Shown: positions 1-8,336, counted from the stretch's first letter. The stretch is DNA of 14,872 nt from CAZKFN01 sp964552035 (GCA_964552035.1 CAZKFN010000058.1:1-14872), one strand, 5' to 3'. Numbers and translations: made by a program. Notes: generated from the letters alone by a model not told the origin.

Positions 1-2836
1 AATAACTTCCAACCTCTGGGTTATCTTTATTAGGTCCAAAAGTAGATTTACCTCCTTCTTCATATTGTTCTACCCATAAAGAGGTATCTTTTTTCACTCC
101 CTCAATGCTTAATTCAGAATTTGAACTAATCATGGATCCGCCAAATTCAGAAGTATACCATCTGTAATTACCATTTCCATTAACCTTTAAAGTGGCTTTT
201 TCTTCATGGCAAACTGTATCATTTTCCACTTCCGGCATTGTTGGTCGGTCTATGGTAATCATCTTACTTTCAGTCTTAGTATTCGATCCAAAAGAGTTGG
301 TTGCCTTCAACTTCACATCAAATTCTCCGTTGATAGAATAGGTGTGAACAGGATTTCTTTCTGTAGAAGTATTTCCATCGCCAAAATCCCACTCCCAACT
401 AGTTGGCCCATCAGTAGACAAGTCCATAAACTTAATTTCTCCTTCACAAGAGTTTGAAATATTAGAAGTAAAATCAGAAGTTGGTGAAGTAATAACTGGA
501 TTACAGGCCCACTCCATTCTAAAACCTTCAAGTTCAACAGACCCATTGGTAACAAAGTTTACTGTTATCACCTCACGATTTGATACTAGAGACGCTGGAG
601 GAGGATTATTATTACAGAATCTACCCAAAGAAGGAGAAGAAGTTGAAGGCCCATCAAATATCTCCAAGTAATCATTATCACAAGTATTAGATGTAGTTCC
701 TGCTTGAACATCAAATAAGTTAAACTTAATATTTATAGATGATGCATTAGGCGGTTCAATAGTAATTATAGAATTTTGATTCGGTGCATAAGAGGCCACT
801 GAAGTACCATTATCCATAAGAATTCCTATACAATCTGTAACTTTATCATTTTCAGAAGTTTTGAGCGTAAACAAACAAGGATTATCTCTATCAATATTGA
901 TAAGATTTGTTTTTATTATGGTGTCTTTTCCACAATTTCCTCCATCTACAATTAAGCTAACGTCATAGGTTCCGTATGCATTATATAAATGTGCAGGATC
1001 TTTATCTGTAGATGTTCTGCCATTACCGAAATTCCATAAATAAGAAGTGGCATTAATGCTTTCATTTCTAAATCTCACTTGATGTGGAGTAGTACAATTC
1101 ACTACATCATGCGTAGAAAAATCTGCTACAATACCCGGAGTATGAGCATTGCCAACTCCTACCGCATGCCAAGCATCTTCAACTGCAAATATTTGAGGAG
1201 AACAAGCTCCATATAAATCCATTGCCGATTGAATAGAATAAAATCTTGCATCATCATAATCAGAGGTTCTTCCTAAATAAACTGTCAACGTCCTAAAAGC
1301 TATAGCCGCAGCATGGTCCATACCAATCCCTTGTACGCTATAAGTTTGATTTTTATCATTGGTTCCAGTTCCACCATTAACTAAAAGATAAAACCAATAA
1401 TTTTGAACGCCACTGTTGATATGTACTCCACAGTTATCATTTTGTTGTGTTGGATTACAGTTATTAACATTTACCCAATACACTCCTCCTCTGGTGTTAG
1501 GATTTCCATATAATTTTGGGTTAGATAAACTTCTTAAAACTCTTCCAATATCTTCTCCTATGGTCCAATTAGCTTGGTTAGGTCTACCAAAATGTTCAAT
1601 AGCTGTACCAAATACATCACTAAAAGACTCATTTAATGCTCCCGACTCCCTGCTATATATAAGATTTGCCGTATAAGTTGTTAAACCATGTGTAATTTCA
1701 TGACCGGCGATGTCCAGGGAAGTCAAAGGTCTAATATTTCCTCCACCATCACCATAAACCATTCTTAATCCATCCCAAAAAGCATTAGCATAACTTAGTG
1801 GAGGGTTTTGAGAGTAGTGTACATAACTATTTAAAGGATGGCCCATTGCATCAATACTATTTCTATTAAATTTAGAATTAAAGTAAAGATAAGCTTGTTC
1901 AGCTCCCCAATGTGCATCCAATGCATATTGATCTAAGTTCGAATTGGCAATATTCCAAACGCTAGAATTATTAGTAAAATCAACGGCTGATGCCAATCGA
2001 TTCCCTCTCCTCATATTGTATGTATTGACACCAGAACCATAAAGGGTTTGCCTCAATCTAAAAGATGTAGAATTTAAGCTGTCCGTGGTAATATTTTGAA
2101 CTCCACTATGCCCTGTATGGGCTATACTACTCACATTTGCATCTTGAATCAGCTGATTGGTAAAAAGAACTTCTCCATTTGAAGCATCAATATAAATCTC
2201 AGTTCTACTGATGGGCTCATGGGCATATATATTAAATTTATAAGCCAACCTTAAAGCTTTACTATTAATCTCTGCATTAGGTGCTACATAAGTCAACTCT
2301 CCTTCAGGATAATACGTATCTATACCTAAGCCTTCTCTTTTTAAATGATCTTCTTCCTCAAGAATTTCCCATTTATAAGATTTGGCACCTATATAATTTA
2401 AAGCCGATTCTAATGCATCATCAACAGATAAACGCAATTCACTTTTTAAGGGTGCTTTATCCAGTAAAGTACCATTCATGGATTGAATCAAACCGTCTTT
2501 AGCATGAACTCTTAGTTCTGAAAAGGAAATGGGAATATTTTGATAAGTTTGAATATAAACATAATGCACAAACCCGATTTGGTCTTCTTCTTCTCTTAAA
2601 GTATTTAAGCCGAAATCAGTTGATTTTTCATAATACTGAGATAAGAATTCTTCTAAATCTCCTACTTTTAGAGCATTATTACTATCAAAACGTAAAAAGG
2701 AAGGAATCTTAGAATGCTCATTTTTAAATTGCTGATCTACAAGAGCATATTCCCCTTCACCAGCCTCAGCATCAAATGTTAAGAATAGAAAACTTACAAT
2801 TAATAAAAGTAAAATTTTTAGGTTAAATTTTTTCAT
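1..2836 (-). CDS. Secreted M4 (thermolysin-family) metallopeptidase with PKD, CUB and Ig-like modules; 3' end outside window
   Basis: The frame is open from the ATG at 2836 to base 1 (945 codons, no stop), so the C-terminus is missing. It is predicted to be an exported zinc endopeptidase. Residues 1-26 form a signal peptide (MKK, hydrophobic core, AEA before the cut). An FTP/PepSY-like propeptide covers about 45-225 and the catalytic region about 240-565. The zinc motif HEITH is at 379-383, with the third ligand E403 in GALNESFSD, exactly 24 residues after H379 as in thermolysin. H472 in CGVHINSG matches the thermolysin transition-state histidine. Then follow PKD 1 (about 571-645), a CUB domain (654-778, Cys at both ends), PKD 2 (788-863) and the start of an Ig-like module (868 on). 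A T9SS sorting signal is expected beyond the edge but is not visible. The gene follows comEC by 42 nt and has its own -7 box. Confidence 0.95.
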   Translation of the reverse strand, partial: MKKFNLKILLLLIVSFLFLTFDAEAGEGEYALVDQQFKNEHSKIPSFLRFDSNNALKVGDLEEFLSQYYEKSTDFGLNTLREEEDQIGFVHYVYIQTYQNIPISFSELRVHAKDGLIQSMNGTLLDKAPLKSELRLSVDDALESALNYIGAKSYKWEILEEEDHLKREGLGIDTYYPEGELTYVAPNAEINSKALRLAYKFNIYAHEPISRTEIYIDASNGEVLFTNQLIQDANVSSIAHTGHSGVQNITTDSLNSTSFRLRQTLYGSGVNTYNMRRGNRLASAVDFTNNSSVWNIANSNLDQYALDAHWGAEQAYLYFNSKFNRNSIDAMGHPLNSYVHYSQNPPLSYANAFWDGLRMVYGDGGGNIRPLTSLDIAGHEITHGLTTYTANLIYSRESGALNESFSDVFGTAIEHFGRPNQANWTIGEDIGRVLRSLSNPKLYGNPNTRGGVYWVNVNNCNPTQQNDNCGVHINSGVQNYWFYLLVNGGTGTNDKNQTYSVQGIGMDHAAAIAFRTLTVYLGRTSDYDDARFYSIQSAMDLYGACSPQIFAVEDAWHAVGVGNAHTPGIVADFSTHDVVNCTTPHQVRFRNESINATSYLWNFGNGRTSTDKDPAHLYNAYGTYDVSLIVDGGNCGKDTIIKTNLINIDRDNPCLFTLKTSENDKVTDCIGILMDNGTSVASYAPNQNSIITIEPPNASSINIKFNLFDVQAGTTSNTCDNDYLEIFDGPSTSSPSLGRFCNNNPPPASLVSNREVITVNFVTNGSVELEGFRMEWACNPVITSPTSDFTSNISNSCEGEIKFMDLSTDGPTSWEWDFGDGNTSTERNPVHTYSINGEFDVKLKATNSFGSNTKTESKMITIDRPTMPEVENDTVCHEEKATLKVNGNGNYRWYTSEFGGSMISSNSELSIEGVKKDTSLWVEQYEEGGKSTFGPNKDNPEVGSY

Positions 2837-2840
2837 CCCA

Positions 2841-2869
2841 CAAAAGTAACCAAATTTGCCTTTTGCATA
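2841..2869 (-). promoter_or_regulatory. Putative Bacteroidota promoter of the M4 protease gene
   Basis: Read on the minus strand, TACTTTTG (2848-2841) matches the Bacteroidota -7 consensus TAnnTTTG exactly. A weak -33 candidate, TATG (2869-2866), lies 17 nt upstream. The -7 box ends only 4 nt before the ATG, so the transcript would have almost no leader. The site sits in the 42-nt gap after comEC, so the protease can be transcribed independently of that cluster. Confidence 0.5.
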
Positions 2870-2878
2870 TGTGAAAAT

Positions 2879-4924
2879 TTAGTAAATAGCATAAAATCCA
2901 CTCTCATTAACTGCTTTTACTAAGTGCTCATCTATTAATTTTTTATAGGCTACATCCCAAGACGAAATACTCCCATCCAAAATTATACTTGCAGTGCAAT
3001 TTTTTAATTGATCTTCTTGAAGAATAGTTCCTTTTTTAAGAACAATATAATCAAGCTCACACATCCCTTTCATTTGCTTAATCATAGAAAGGTCTGTAAA
3101 CAATACTTTTTGTGCTCCAAAAGAGAGCAAACCATAATGCTCAGACTTTATATATTGAAAAGAAGAATGTGTTAGGGGGTGGTATAAAGAATGGTATTCA
3201 TAATCTCTAACTCCTATACTTTTTAGATGTTGATGCACCATTTGGCGATGGTATTCCGAAATAAAACCTTCGATAAAAACGACAGCCCAAAGACCATCCA
3301 CATAAGAATATACCGTTTCCCCATTGGTGGCATAAATGTTAAAATATTGTTTGGAACTTTGGCGTAGATTTAACGAAAACTCAATTCCTACAACAAAGAA
3401 TAAAAAAAGTAAACTATAACGTAGGTAGGCAAAGTTGAAATAATTTAAAAAGACCATTAAAAATACTAAAGCCACTCCCAAGGCAATTGCAGAAGACAGG
3501 CTTACCCACAAATCTTCTGTAATAAAATAGGGTAAGGTATTTAAATGATTAACTATGGTATTTACAAGATTTAAAGCAGCAATAAGAAAAAAATTAATTC
3601 CCAGCGCAGTGGAAAATAATACATAAAGCAAAGAAGCTAAAACAGCGGACGAAACAATTAAAAAAGCTAAGGGAATAACAAATAAATTTGCCAATAGAAA
3701 CCAATTTGGAAACTGATGAAAATAAAAAATCACCAAAGGCAAGGTAGCTAGCTGTGCTGCAAGTGAGACCACTACTAAACTCCAAATTTTATTCACCAGT
3801 CGATTAGAGCTCAACCAAAGCCGATAGACGATAGGATGAATTAATACAATACCTATTACAGCCGCATAAGACAATTGAAAACCTACTTCTAATAGCATCA
3901 GGGGGTTAATCAAAAGAATCAACAAGGCGGAACCAAAAATTGAATTTAAAGTATGTGTTGGATAAGTTGCAATGTTCCCAACCACTATAAAAGAGAACAT
4001 AATAGCTGCTCGTTGCACAGAAGGAGAAAAGCCGGTCAAAAATGCAAAAAACCAAATGAAGAATAAAAGTAAGCACCCTTGAATTATCTTACCTCTAGGC
4101 AATTTGATTAAAGGAGAAAGCAAAGTAGAAAACAACAGGTAAACAATTCCCAAATGTAAACCTGAAACGGCCAAAACATGCATCACTCCTGCAGCAGCAT
4201 ATTTAGCTCTTAAGTCGGACTCCAAATAGGTTTTATCTCCCAAACTAATGGCGATTAAAACCGATATGTTATCGTCTTTTAAACCCATTTTTTGATAATT
4301 CTCAATAAGCCTTCCACGAATTAAAGCAGCTGTCCTTTTAAAAGATCGCTGCTTTCCTACTTTTTCAACGTTTGTCACAAAACTTTGATAAAATATTCCC
4401 TTCCTCTCCATATACTTCCCATAATTAAAAGCAACTGGATTTTTAATCGACGGTATTTCATTTATAAAAGAAGTTGCACCTACCTTATCACCTACTTCAA
4501 GTAAATCGCTGCTTTTCAAGTAAACAAGCAAAGTAGTATTGGGGTAACTTACATTATCCTCGTCTATTAGAATTTGAAGTTGAAGCACAGCTCTCTGAGT
4601 AGAATCAGATAAATACGTAGTTTCCTCCACTACACCTATCCAGCTTAATTGTTTGTTCGTAGGTAAAACTTTTTTTCCTGACTTTTCTTTTTGTAAAGAA
4701 AACATCAATATCCCTAAAGTCAATAAAATAAGATGTAAGAAAGCATTCCAAACCGCATTGCTTTTTGTTTTTTTGTAAAGCAATAAAAACAGACTTAATA
4801 AGACAAAAATGATAACTGCACCATACCAAATCGGAAAAGAAATAGAAAATATAGTAGCTATGAGTACTCCTAAGGCAAAAGGAATAAATATTTTAACCAG
4901 TGGTATTTGACTCCAGAATAACAT
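2879..4924 (-). CDS. comEC: ComEC/Rec2-type DNA-uptake channel protein with degenerate C-terminal domain
   Basis: This 681-residue polytopic membrane protein is the predicted inner-membrane channel that passes single-stranded DNA into the cytoplasm during natural transformation. The N-terminus holds membrane segments and a DUF4131-like OB region (about 20-185, with the family motif NPVAFNYGKYMERKGI near 162-177). The Competence domain (about 220-515) carries the hallmarks GVMHVLAVSGLHLGI (246-260), TGFSPSVQRA (297-306) and FQLSYAAV (349-356). Residues 520-681 sit where many ComEC proteins have a metallo-beta-lactamase domain, but no HxHxDH metal motif is visible, so this part is probably non-catalytic; I recall this shorter form being common in Bacteroidota. 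The ATG is 33 nt after the stop of the SpoIID-domain gene, which suggests cotranscription. Other parts of the uptake machinery are not in the window. Confidence 0.93.
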   Translation of the reverse strand: MLFWSQIPLVKIFIPFALGVLIATIFSISFPIWYGAVIIFVLLSLFLLLYKKTKSNAVWNAFLHLILLTLGILMFSLQKEKSGKKVLPTNKQLSWIGVVEETTYLSDSTQRAVLQLQILIDEDNVSYPNTTLLVYLKSSDLLEVGDKVGATSFINEIPSIKNPVAFNYGKYMERKGIFYQSFVTNVEKVGKQRSFKRTAALIRGRLIENYQKMGLKDDNISVLIAISLGDKTYLESDLRAKYAAAGVMHVLAVSGLHLGIVYLLFSTLLSPLIKLPRGKIIQGCLLLFFIWFFAFLTGFSPSVQRAAIMFSFIVVGNIATYPTHTLNSIFGSALLILLINPLMLLEVGFQLSYAAVIGIVLIHPIVYRLWLSSNRLVNKIWSLVVVSLAAQLATLPLVIFYFHQFPNWFLLANLFVIPLAFLIVSSAVLASLLYVLFSTALGINFFLIAALNLVNTIVNHLNTLPYFITEDLWVSLSSAIALGVALVFLMVFLNYFNFAYLRYSLLFLFFVVGIEFSLNLRQSSKQYFNIYATNGETVYSYVDGLWAVVFIEGFISEYHRQMVHQHLKSIGVRDYEYHSLYHPLTHSSFQYIKSEHYGLLSFGAQKVLFTDLSMIKQMKGMCELDYIVLKKGTILQEDQLKNCTASIILDGSISSWDVAYKKLIDEHLVKAVNESGFYAIY

Positions 4925-4951
4925 TGAGCAGCATTCGCTTATTTTTTACTA

Positions 4952-4967
4952 AGATAATTAATTATCT
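4952..4967. repeat. Perfect 16-bp palindrome across the stop codon of the SpoIID-domain gene
   Basis: AGATAATTAATTATCT is self-complementary. It covers the last codons and stop of the SpoIID-domain gene (stop at 4960-4958). Flanking T-rich and A-rich runs extend the symmetry imperfectly on both sides. It lacks a downstream T-tract on the minus strand, so it is not a standard terminator; it could be an mRNA-end or processing hairpin between two operon genes, or chance in AT-rich DNA. Confidence 0.5.
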
Positions 4968-6103
4968 CTAAAAAAATCTAATGCCGATAAGTCAATAATA
5001 TGAACGCCAGTAAAATAAAAATGTAAAATTTCTGAATAGCTATAATTTTGCCGAGCCATCTCCATTGCTCCTTCTTGGCAAAGCCCCACGCCATGCCCAT
5101 AACCTCTACCTTTTAATTGTATATATTCTCCTTTATCCTCAATTTCAAAAAATGCCGATTTTAACTTAAAGTGATTGCGGATATCCTCATAGGTTAGCCC
5201 AGAATTAGGTTGTAGAAAATAGGGTGCTCTTTCTTTTTGAGGAATATATTTTTCTATGGCATTAAGGTCTTGCAAGGAGAGTTTTTCTCTTAAATAATCC
5301 GTCCATTGTCTTTTTGGAATCTGTCGACTCCAATGCGCATTTTGCTGATTCAAACAAAAAGTATCCCTTTTCCCCTGCAAATAATACAAGGGCTTTGACC
5401 AAACTCTCTCAGAATTTAATGTTTGGCCTCCACAATTAGAATGGAAAGCTGCGGTTATCAATTGTATGGAACTGTCTACCACCACTAGCCCACTGGTCTG
5501 CATTGTACCGTTAATAATGGGACTAAAAAAACATTTTCCATTATACACTTGGCAATGAACTTCATCGCATAAATTAATCCCTTCTAGAGCATGCTTGTAT
5601 GTATGTGATAGTGCATAAGTCCTACAAATTATAGCTTGGGTTTTAAAGTATTCCTCTGGGGCTCTTCTTCCAACCTCAGCTTCCACCACTCCTTTAACAT
5701 AATTATCTATGTTTACATTATTCACCAGCAGCATCCCTCTACGTTGGCTGTGTACTTTTAAATTATCGTCGTAATATTTGGTCAATTTCGTTGGACTTTC
5801 GCTGCTAATTGAAAAATAATTGTGCCAACCTACTCCCACAAAATTAAGCTTATCAAAGGTGCCTAAAAGTTGCTTTTTATCATACACTTCCAGCATCATA
5901 TCTCTATAAACTACCTGAACTTCTGTTGTTGAATCTAAACTGAGCACTTTCCCTTCTTCTGAGAAAAGTACATATTGCCCAGCCTGAATAGAGAACTTAA
6001 AGGATTTAATTTCTTTAGCTCCGAGGATTCCAATGTTTAGATACTCTGCTTTAAGCGTATTTATGCTTAAAAAACAAAAGAAAAATAAAATATATTTTTT
6101 CAT
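4958..6103 (-). CDS. Exported SpoIID/LytB-domain protein (putative peptidoglycan lytic transglycosylase or amidase enhancer)
   Basis: The 381-residue protein has a signal peptide (MKKYILFFFCFLSINTLKA, cut near 19) and so probably acts in the periplasm. The SpoIID domain spans about 120-270: NYVKGVVEAEVG (134-145) matches the family motif around the catalytic Glu of SpoIID, making E143 the likely counterpart, and AFHSNCGG (219-226) is also conserved. The C-terminal GRGYGHGVGLCQEGA (332-346) is another family hallmark. C179, H183 and C184 in CDEVHCQVY could bind a metal, as reported for clostridial SpoIID. SpoIID proteins cut peptidoglycan glycan strands stripped of stem peptides; the role in this non-sporulating lineage is inferred. 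The ATG overlaps the lpxB stop by 4 nt (ATGA), which supports both the start and translational coupling. comEC follows. Confidence 0.9.
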   Translation of the reverse strand: MKKYILFFFCFLSINTLKAEYLNIGILGAKEIKSFKFSIQAGQYVLFSEEGKVLSLDSTTEVQVVYRDMMLEVYDKKQLLGTFDKLNFVGVGWHNYFSISSESPTKLTKYYDDNLKVHSQRRGMLLVNNVNIDNYVKGVVEAEVGRRAPEEYFKTQAIICRTYALSHTYKHALEGINLCDEVHCQVYNGKCFFSPIINGTMQTSGLVVVDSSIQLITAAFHSNCGGQTLNSERVWSKPLYYLQGKRDTFCLNQQNAHWSRQIPKRQWTDYLREKLSLQDLNAIEKYIPQKERAPYFLQPNSGLTYEDIRNHFKLKSAFFEIEDKGEYIQLKGRGYGHGVGLCQEGAMEMARQNYSYSEILHFYFTGVHIIDLSALDFFRDN

Positions 6104-7224
6104 GATTGAAGCAAAGCAAACATTAATTGTGCGGTTTTTTGGGAAGCTCCACCCCCACCTAACCTTTGAGTTAATCTCTCAAAATTATCTAACATCTGCT
6201 TGCGATAGCCTTCATTTTTTAAAAGTTTTTCCAACTCGGCTTTTAATAACTTTTCGTTAAACTCCTTTTGAATTAATTCTTTAACAATTTCTTCATTCAC
6301 AATTAAATTCACCAAGGAAATGTAGTTTGCCTTTATCAATCTTTTGGCGATTTGATAAGAAATATAACTTCCCTTATAGCACACCACTTCTGGAACCTTA
6401 AACAAAGCTGCCTCAAGTGTAGCTGTACCGGAAGTTACCATAGCAGCTGTAGCCACTTCAAATAAATCATAGGTTTTGTTGAACATCAGTTTGACCTGAG
6501 GGAAATTTTTTAAAAACCCTCGATAAAATTCTGAATCAAATGAAGGGGCGGCAGCCAAAACAAATTGATAGTCTGGAAAATGCTGAGTTTGCTTTAACAT
6601 CAGCGGAAGCATTACATTTATTTCTTGTTTTCTACTCCCAGGAACTATAGCAATAACAGGGCGTTCACCTAAATCATTATTTTTTCTAATCTGAGCTTTT
6701 CTACTCTCATCGTGAGTTCTTTTTTGAATAGCATCTAATAATGGATGTCCCACATAATCTACATCCATATTAAACTTTTTATAAAAATCCCTTTCAAAAG
6801 GAAGAATGACAAACATTCGGTCCACCCATTTTTTTAATTCATAAGCTCTTTTTTGTTTCCAAGCCCATATTTGTGGAGAAATATAATAGAAAGTCTTTAT
6901 TCCTAATTCCTTTACAAAAGGTCCAATTCGCATATTAAACCCTGGATAATCAATAAAGATAACGGCATCCGGCTGATATTTTTTAATATCTTCTTTGCAA
7001 AGTTTGATATTGCTAAGAATCGTCCTAAGGTTTATAGCTACTTCTATAAATCCCATAAAAGCAAGGTCTTTATAATGTTTCACTATCTCTCCGCCAGCAG
7101 CTTGCATCAAATCCCCACCCCAACAACGAAAGTTTGCCTCGGCATCAACTTGCTTAATAGCCTGCATTAAGTTTGAACCGTGCAAATCCCCTGAAGCTTC
7201 TCCTGCAATAATATAGTATTTCAT
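6100..7224 (-). CDS. lpxB: Lipid-A-disaccharide synthase (GT19)
   Basis: LpxB joins UDP-2,3-diacylglucosamine to lipid X to form the lipid A disaccharide on the inner face of the cytoplasmic membrane. The protein has 374 residues against 382 in E. coli. It begins with the hallmark AGEASGDLHG (7-16). FIDYPGFN (90-97) contains D92, matching the essential E. coli D98. SPQIWAWKQKR (116-126) is the conserved SPxxWAW motif, and VPGSRKQE (194-201) contains R198, matching the essential E. coli R201. VTSGTATLEA is the conserved sugar-nucleotide site. The ATG lies 4 nt after the stop of the 100-residue membrane protein gene, and the gene overlaps the SpoIID-domain gene by 4 nt. It implies an outer membrane with lipid A. 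Confidence 0.97.
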   Translation of the reverse strand: MKYYIIAGEASGDLHGSNLMQAIKQVDAEANFRCWGGDLMQAAGGEIVKHYKDLAFMGFIEVAINLRTILSNIKLCKEDIKKYQPDAVIFIDYPGFNMRIGPFVKELGIKTFYYISPQIWAWKQKRAYELKKWVDRMFVILPFERDFYKKFNMDVDYVGHPLLDAIQKRTHDESRKAQIRKNNDLGERPVIAIVPGSRKQEINVMLPLMLKQTQHFPDYQFVLAAAPSFDSEFYRGFLKNFPQVKLMFNKTYDLFEVATAAMVTSGTATLEAALFKVPEVVCYKGSYISYQIAKRLIKANYISLVNLIVNEEIVKELIQKEFNEKLLKAELEKLLKNEGYRKQMLDNFERLTQRLGGGGASQKTAQLMFALLQS

Positions 7225-7228
7225 AAAC

Positions 7229-7531
7229 TTATAATACTCCTGTGGTTAGTTGATTTATTATTACAGCTACGGCAAATAATAAAGTCGCCATAATCACTCC
7301 TCTTGCTGCTCTGTCGTTACGGGTTTTATAAAACAAAAAGAAAACTCCTAGATTGATTACAGCACATAAACTCAGTAATTTAAAAAATATAGCTGCAAAA
7401 GCCATTCTCCTTAAAAAATCAGGTACGGTTAAAAATGAATAAGTGCTTAAATAAAAGATAAACATTACGAAAAAAGGTAAAACAATCCCCAACACAAGGC
7501 CAATCCATATTTTATTTGCTCTTCTTCTCAT
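7229..7531 (-). CDS. Small conserved-type membrane protein of unknown function
   Basis: This 100-residue protein is not one I can assign to a named family. It starts with basic residues (MRRRANK) and shows three likely membrane segments at about 9-32, 43-68 and 78-96; the loop between the last two is basic (KTRNDRAAR, 69-77). Charge distribution suggests the N-terminus and second loop face the cytoplasm. The ATG at 7531 lies inside the surE 3' end, giving a 20-nt overlap; no later in-frame ATG would keep the first membrane segment, so this start is favoured. It ends 4 nt before lpxB. Its position in a compact cluster implies coexpression with surE and lpxB, but gives no specific function. Confidence 0.8.
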   Translation of the reverse strand: MRRRANKIWIGLVLGIVLPFFVMFIFYLSTYSFLTVPDFLRRMAFAAIFFKLLSLCAVINLGVFFLFYKTRNDRAARGVIMATLLFAVAVIINQLTTGVL

Positions 7532-8300
7532 TTTCCAAAGGTTTTAAAACATTTAGTAAATTATAATCTGTAAAATCATATTGTACAGGAACAACAGAAA
7601 CATAATTGTTACGTAAAGCCCATTCATCTGTATCGTCATTATTCTCTTCTTCATTGACAAAATCACCGGTTAGCCAATAATAAGTTCCACCAGAAGGATC
7701 ACGCCTTTCTTCAAATCGTTCTACCCATCTTGCTTTGGCTTGCCTACAAACTTTAATGCCGTTAATTAACTCTTTGTCAACTGCTGGAAAATTGACGTTT
7801 AAACAGTTAGGCTCATTGCCCATATTTTGTAAACAATAGTTTATAATCTCTTTTGCATAAGGCAAACAAGGAGAAAAATCTGCATTAATACTTTCATCCA
7901 ACAAGGAAAATCCAATTGCAGGATAACCTTCTATAGAACCCTCAACGGCAGCAGACATCGTACCAGAATAAATAATATTTATAGAAGAGTTAGATCCGTG
8001 GTTAATTCCAGATAACACCAAATCTGGGGGAGAATCTAATATTTTTGATGTTGCAATTTTAACACAATCCACTGGTGTGCCACTACAACTATATGCTTCT
8101 ACTCCTTCTACATCTTCTTTTTTACTAATTCGCAACATGGCATTGGTAGTAATGGCATGCCCCATACCCGATTGAGGCTTATCTGGCGCTACAACTACTA
8201 TTCTAGTAGTTATTGTTTTAATTAATTTTATTAAAGCCAAAATCCCCGGAGCAGTGATTCCATCATCATTGGTGATTAATATTAAAGGGTCATTCTTCAT
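7512..8300 (-). CDS. surE: 5'/3'-nucleotidase SurE
   Basis: SurE is a cytoplasmic metal-dependent phosphatase that removes phosphate from nucleoside 5'- and 3'-monophosphates, and exopolyphosphate in some species. The 262-residue protein is near the usual length of 250-265. It has the signature ITNDDG (9-14) with metal ligands D12 and D13, APDKPQSGMGH (38-48) with S44, CSGTPVDCV (72-80), and LSGINHGSN (96-104) with N100; these match D8, D9, S39 and N92 of E. coli SurE. YSGTMSAAVEG (111-121) is also conserved. It is the first gene of the surE to comEC cluster. Its ATG is 5 nt from a perfect -7 box. The preceding gene ends 70 nt upstream. Confidence 0.97.
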   Translation of the reverse strand: MKNDPLILITNDDGITAPGILALIKLIKTITTRIVVVAPDKPQSGMGHAITTNAMLRISKKEDVEGVEAYSCSGTPVDCVKIATSKILDSPPDLVLSGINHGSNSSINIIYSGTMSAAVEGSIEGYPAIGFSLLDESINADFSPCLPYAKEIINYCLQNMGNEPNCLNVNFPAVDKELINGIKVCRQAKARWVERFEERRDPSGGTYYWLTGDFVNEEENNDDTDEWALRNNYVSVVPVQYDFTDYNLLNVLKPLENEKKSK

Positions 8301-8305
8301 AAATA

Positions 8306-8336
8306 CAAAACTAATCAGATTATATACTATAACATA
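8306..8336 (-). promoter_or_regulatory. Putative promoter of the surE-lpxB-comEC cluster
   Basis: On the minus strand TAGTTTTG (8313-8306) matches the Bacteroidota -7 consensus TAnnTTTG. TATG (8336-8333), 19 nt upstream, is one mismatch from the -33 element TTTG. Only 5 nt separate the -7 box from the surE ATG, so the mRNA could be leaderless or nearly so. Confidence 0.5.

Noticed and set aside
206..2502. Plus- and minus-strand ORFs of 70-90 codons within the first 2.5 kb
   Set aside because: They lie inside the M4 protease frame, which runs unbroken from 2836 to base 1 and carries full domain signatures.
4605..4829. 74-residue minus-strand ORF and another at 3594-3785 inside comEC
   Set aside because: They are in a different frame from the well-supported ComEC protein and show no family features, so they are shadows.
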